Shown in pieces: positions 63,092 to 64,000 of a DNA stretch of 64,000 nt (position 1 is its first letter; each line of letters opens with the position of its first letter). The stretch is from Candidatus Paraprochloron terpiosi LD05. Its GTDB lineage: Bacteria > Cyanobacteriota > Cyanobacteriia > Cyanobacteriales > Prochloraceae. The position numbers were made by a program, and so were the translations under genes. The notes beneath the pieces were generated by a model. The model had not been told where the DNA came from. It ran no database searches and saw only the letters and a program-made list of their open reading frames with translations. The DNA lies in contig CP073341.1 of the NCBI GenBank assembly GCA_018141785.1, positions 1,401,422-1,465,421 of the forward strand. The letters are read 5' to 3'.

Positions 63092-63559
63092 TTAATAGCG
63101 CTTCATCGCCCTCGCCATCTCCCTTTGGTCCTGACGACGCTTAACAGTTTCCCGTTTATCATGAATCTTTTTACCTTTACCTAATCCTATAACTACTTTA
63201 ACAAAGCTATTTTTAAAGTACATTTTTAATGGTACTAAAGTTAATCCTTTTTGTTCCACTTTACCAATCAGTTTGTTGATTTCCTTGCGGTGAAGCAGCA
63301 GTTTCCTGGTACGACTGGGATCGTGATTAAAATATTGTCCACTAGCTTGGTAAGGAGAAATATGGACATTGAGCAACCAAGCTTCTCCGTTGCGAATTAA
63401 AGCATAGCCGTCTCGCAGGTTTACTCTTCCGGCTCGGATCGACTTAACCTCTGTCCCTTTTAGTTCGACTCCCGCTTCATAAGTTTCTAGAATCTCATAG
63501 AGATAGCGCGCTTGGCGGTTATCGCTCACTATTTTAATCCCCGTTCCCGGATCTCCCAT
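63092..63559 (-). CDS. smpB: SsrA-binding protein
   Basis: 155 residues from ATG 63559 (the frame also opens at TTG 63592). Typical motifs: NRQARYLYEILETYEAGVEL, GTEVKSIRAGRVNLRDGYAL, FNHDPSRTRKLLLHRKEI, LGKGKKIHDKRETVKRRQ. SmpB brings tmRNA to stalled ribosomes. The tmRNA gene itself is not in the window. Confidence 0.96.
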   Translation of the reverse strand: MGDPGTGIKIVSDNRQARYLYEILETYEAGVELKGTEVKSIRAGRVNLRDGYALIRNGEAWLLNVHISPYQASGQYFNHDPSRTRKLLLHRKEINKLIGKVEQKGLTLVPLKMYFKNSFVKVVIGLGKGKKIHDKRETVKRRQDQREMARAMKRY

Positions 63560-63569
63560 TTTCTCTTCC

Positions 63570-64000
63570 TTATTGATTTGTAACAGGTACAAACATCTTT
63601 GTTTCTGGTAAGTATTTCCAGCTAACCCCTTCTGGATCGTGACTCCGACTCCACTGAGGAAAATCTGGCCAAGATTTGTGCTTACCTATTGTACTAGCAT
63701 GAAGGTTCAGCCGTTTGGCAAGTTCAGCTTGGATCAGGGGGGATATACTATGTGCTTGTACTTCTTCTTCGGGATCTTCCTCCTCATCCTCTAATTCTAC
63801 CAGTTCTCCTACCACCAGTGACGGTTCTAATTTTTCCTCACCCTCTTTAGCTAGTAGGTTATCAGACTCTCTATCTTCTAATTCTAGCACTTGGGGAATC
63901 TCTTGGGGAGAGGGTTCCACAGAGGAGGGTTGGGCTGGTAATTTTTCCCTTACTGCTTCTGGTTCTAAAATGGGGTCGCTATCATCAAAAATGCTGCCAA
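63570..64000 (-). CDS. Acidic protein with a C-terminal helix-turn-helix-like domain (5' end beyond the window)
   Basis: The minus strand is open from the window edge to 63570. The visible N-terminal part is very acidic (EEKLEPSLVVGELVELEDEE), then HSISPLIQAELAKRLNLHAS and TIGKHKSWPDFPQWSRSHDP end in a small domain with a helix-turn-helix look (LAKRLNLHASTIGKHK). Similar C-terminal modules occur in cyanobacterial proteins of unknown role. It ends 11 bp before the smpB ATG, so the two may be co-transcribed. Confidence 0.65.
   Translation of the reverse strand, partial: GSIFDDSDPILEPEAVREKLPAQPSSVEPSPQEIPQVLELEDRESDNLLAKEGEEKLEPSLVVGELVELEDEEEDPEEEVQAHSISPLIQAELAKRLNLHASTIGKHKSWPDFPQWSRSHDPEGVSWKYLPETKMFVPVTNQ

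Noticed and set aside
1..64000. Prophage
   Set aside because: The lysozyme-like gene is membrane-anchored and isolated; no capsid, tail, terminase or integrase gene is seen.

Overview
The window is chromosomal DNA of a cyanobacterium. The evidence is gene content (psbM, a plant-type 2Fe-2S ferredoxin, ferredoxin-thioredoxin reductase catalytic chain, gun4, an ictB-like transporter, a carotenoid oxygenase, DUF4912, DUF3531 and DUF2993 proteins, a cyanobacterial PEP-CTERM protein), many HIP1 octamers (GCGATCGC), and a heavy load of small palindromic repeats, group II introns, IS200/IS605-type tnpB pieces and Uma2 genes. The repeat and intron load suggests a large-genome, probably filamentous species; I cannot name it.

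Layout. 1-9.9 kb is accessory DNA: the 5' part of a group II intron running off the left edge, a Sel1-repeat gene, a ~3 kb ISKra4-like element that carries a decayed group II intron, tnpB remnants, an overlapping C5-methyltransferase/endonuclease pair, and a DUF4209 (RNxxxHG) protein. 10-29.7 kb is mostly core: a DHH-CBS-tRNA nucleotidyltransferase fusion, uvrA, a TolC-like protein, ferredoxin, psbM, Usp proteins, carotenoid oxygenase, pgk and an RbgA/YlqF GTPase, interrupted by gene fossils (PEP-CTERM with an in-frame stop, a CHASE2 fragment). 29.7-36 kb is repeat-rich: heptamer repeats, a frameshifted DUF4079 gene, a complete tnpB, a Uma2 gene with an in-frame repeat insertion, an SDR gene, an N-truncated flavin monooxygenase and a HicA-toxin fossil. 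36-44 kb has DUF2993, DUF3531, a DUF4912 gene split by a sense-oriented ORF-less group II intron, dnaB, and a peroxiredoxin/oxygenase gene destroyed by a related intron in antisense. 44-46.6 kb holds a TIR gene overlapping a small three-helix membrane-protein gene, between two directly repeated Uma2 paralogues. 46.7-64 kb is core again: ffh-rpsP-khpA, obg, a TerB/Mo-nitro_C protein, comF, ftrC, DUF309, the LPS-export set lptA-lptB-lptF/G, icd, rfaE2, gun4, an ictB-like gene, Uma2 and smpB.

How genes work together. ffh-rpsP-khpA is the familiar translation/secretion cluster. lptA-lptB-lptF/G form one transcription unit for lipopolysaccharide export. The methyltransferase and endonuclease overlap by ATGA and should be a type II restriction-modification pair. 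The TIR gene and the membrane-protein gene overlap by 8 nt and look like a two-gene effector unit; a miniature repeat just upstream appears to supply its extended -10 promoter. This is my best candidate for an undescribed system.

Mobile-DNA theme. Two related ORF-less introns (38523-39360 sense, 42324-43150 antisense) carry different EBS1 loops, each matching its own insertion site. Small palindromes repeatedly sit inside intron RNA, inside coding sequence, or upstream of genes, where their ends offer TATAAT-like -10 boxes.
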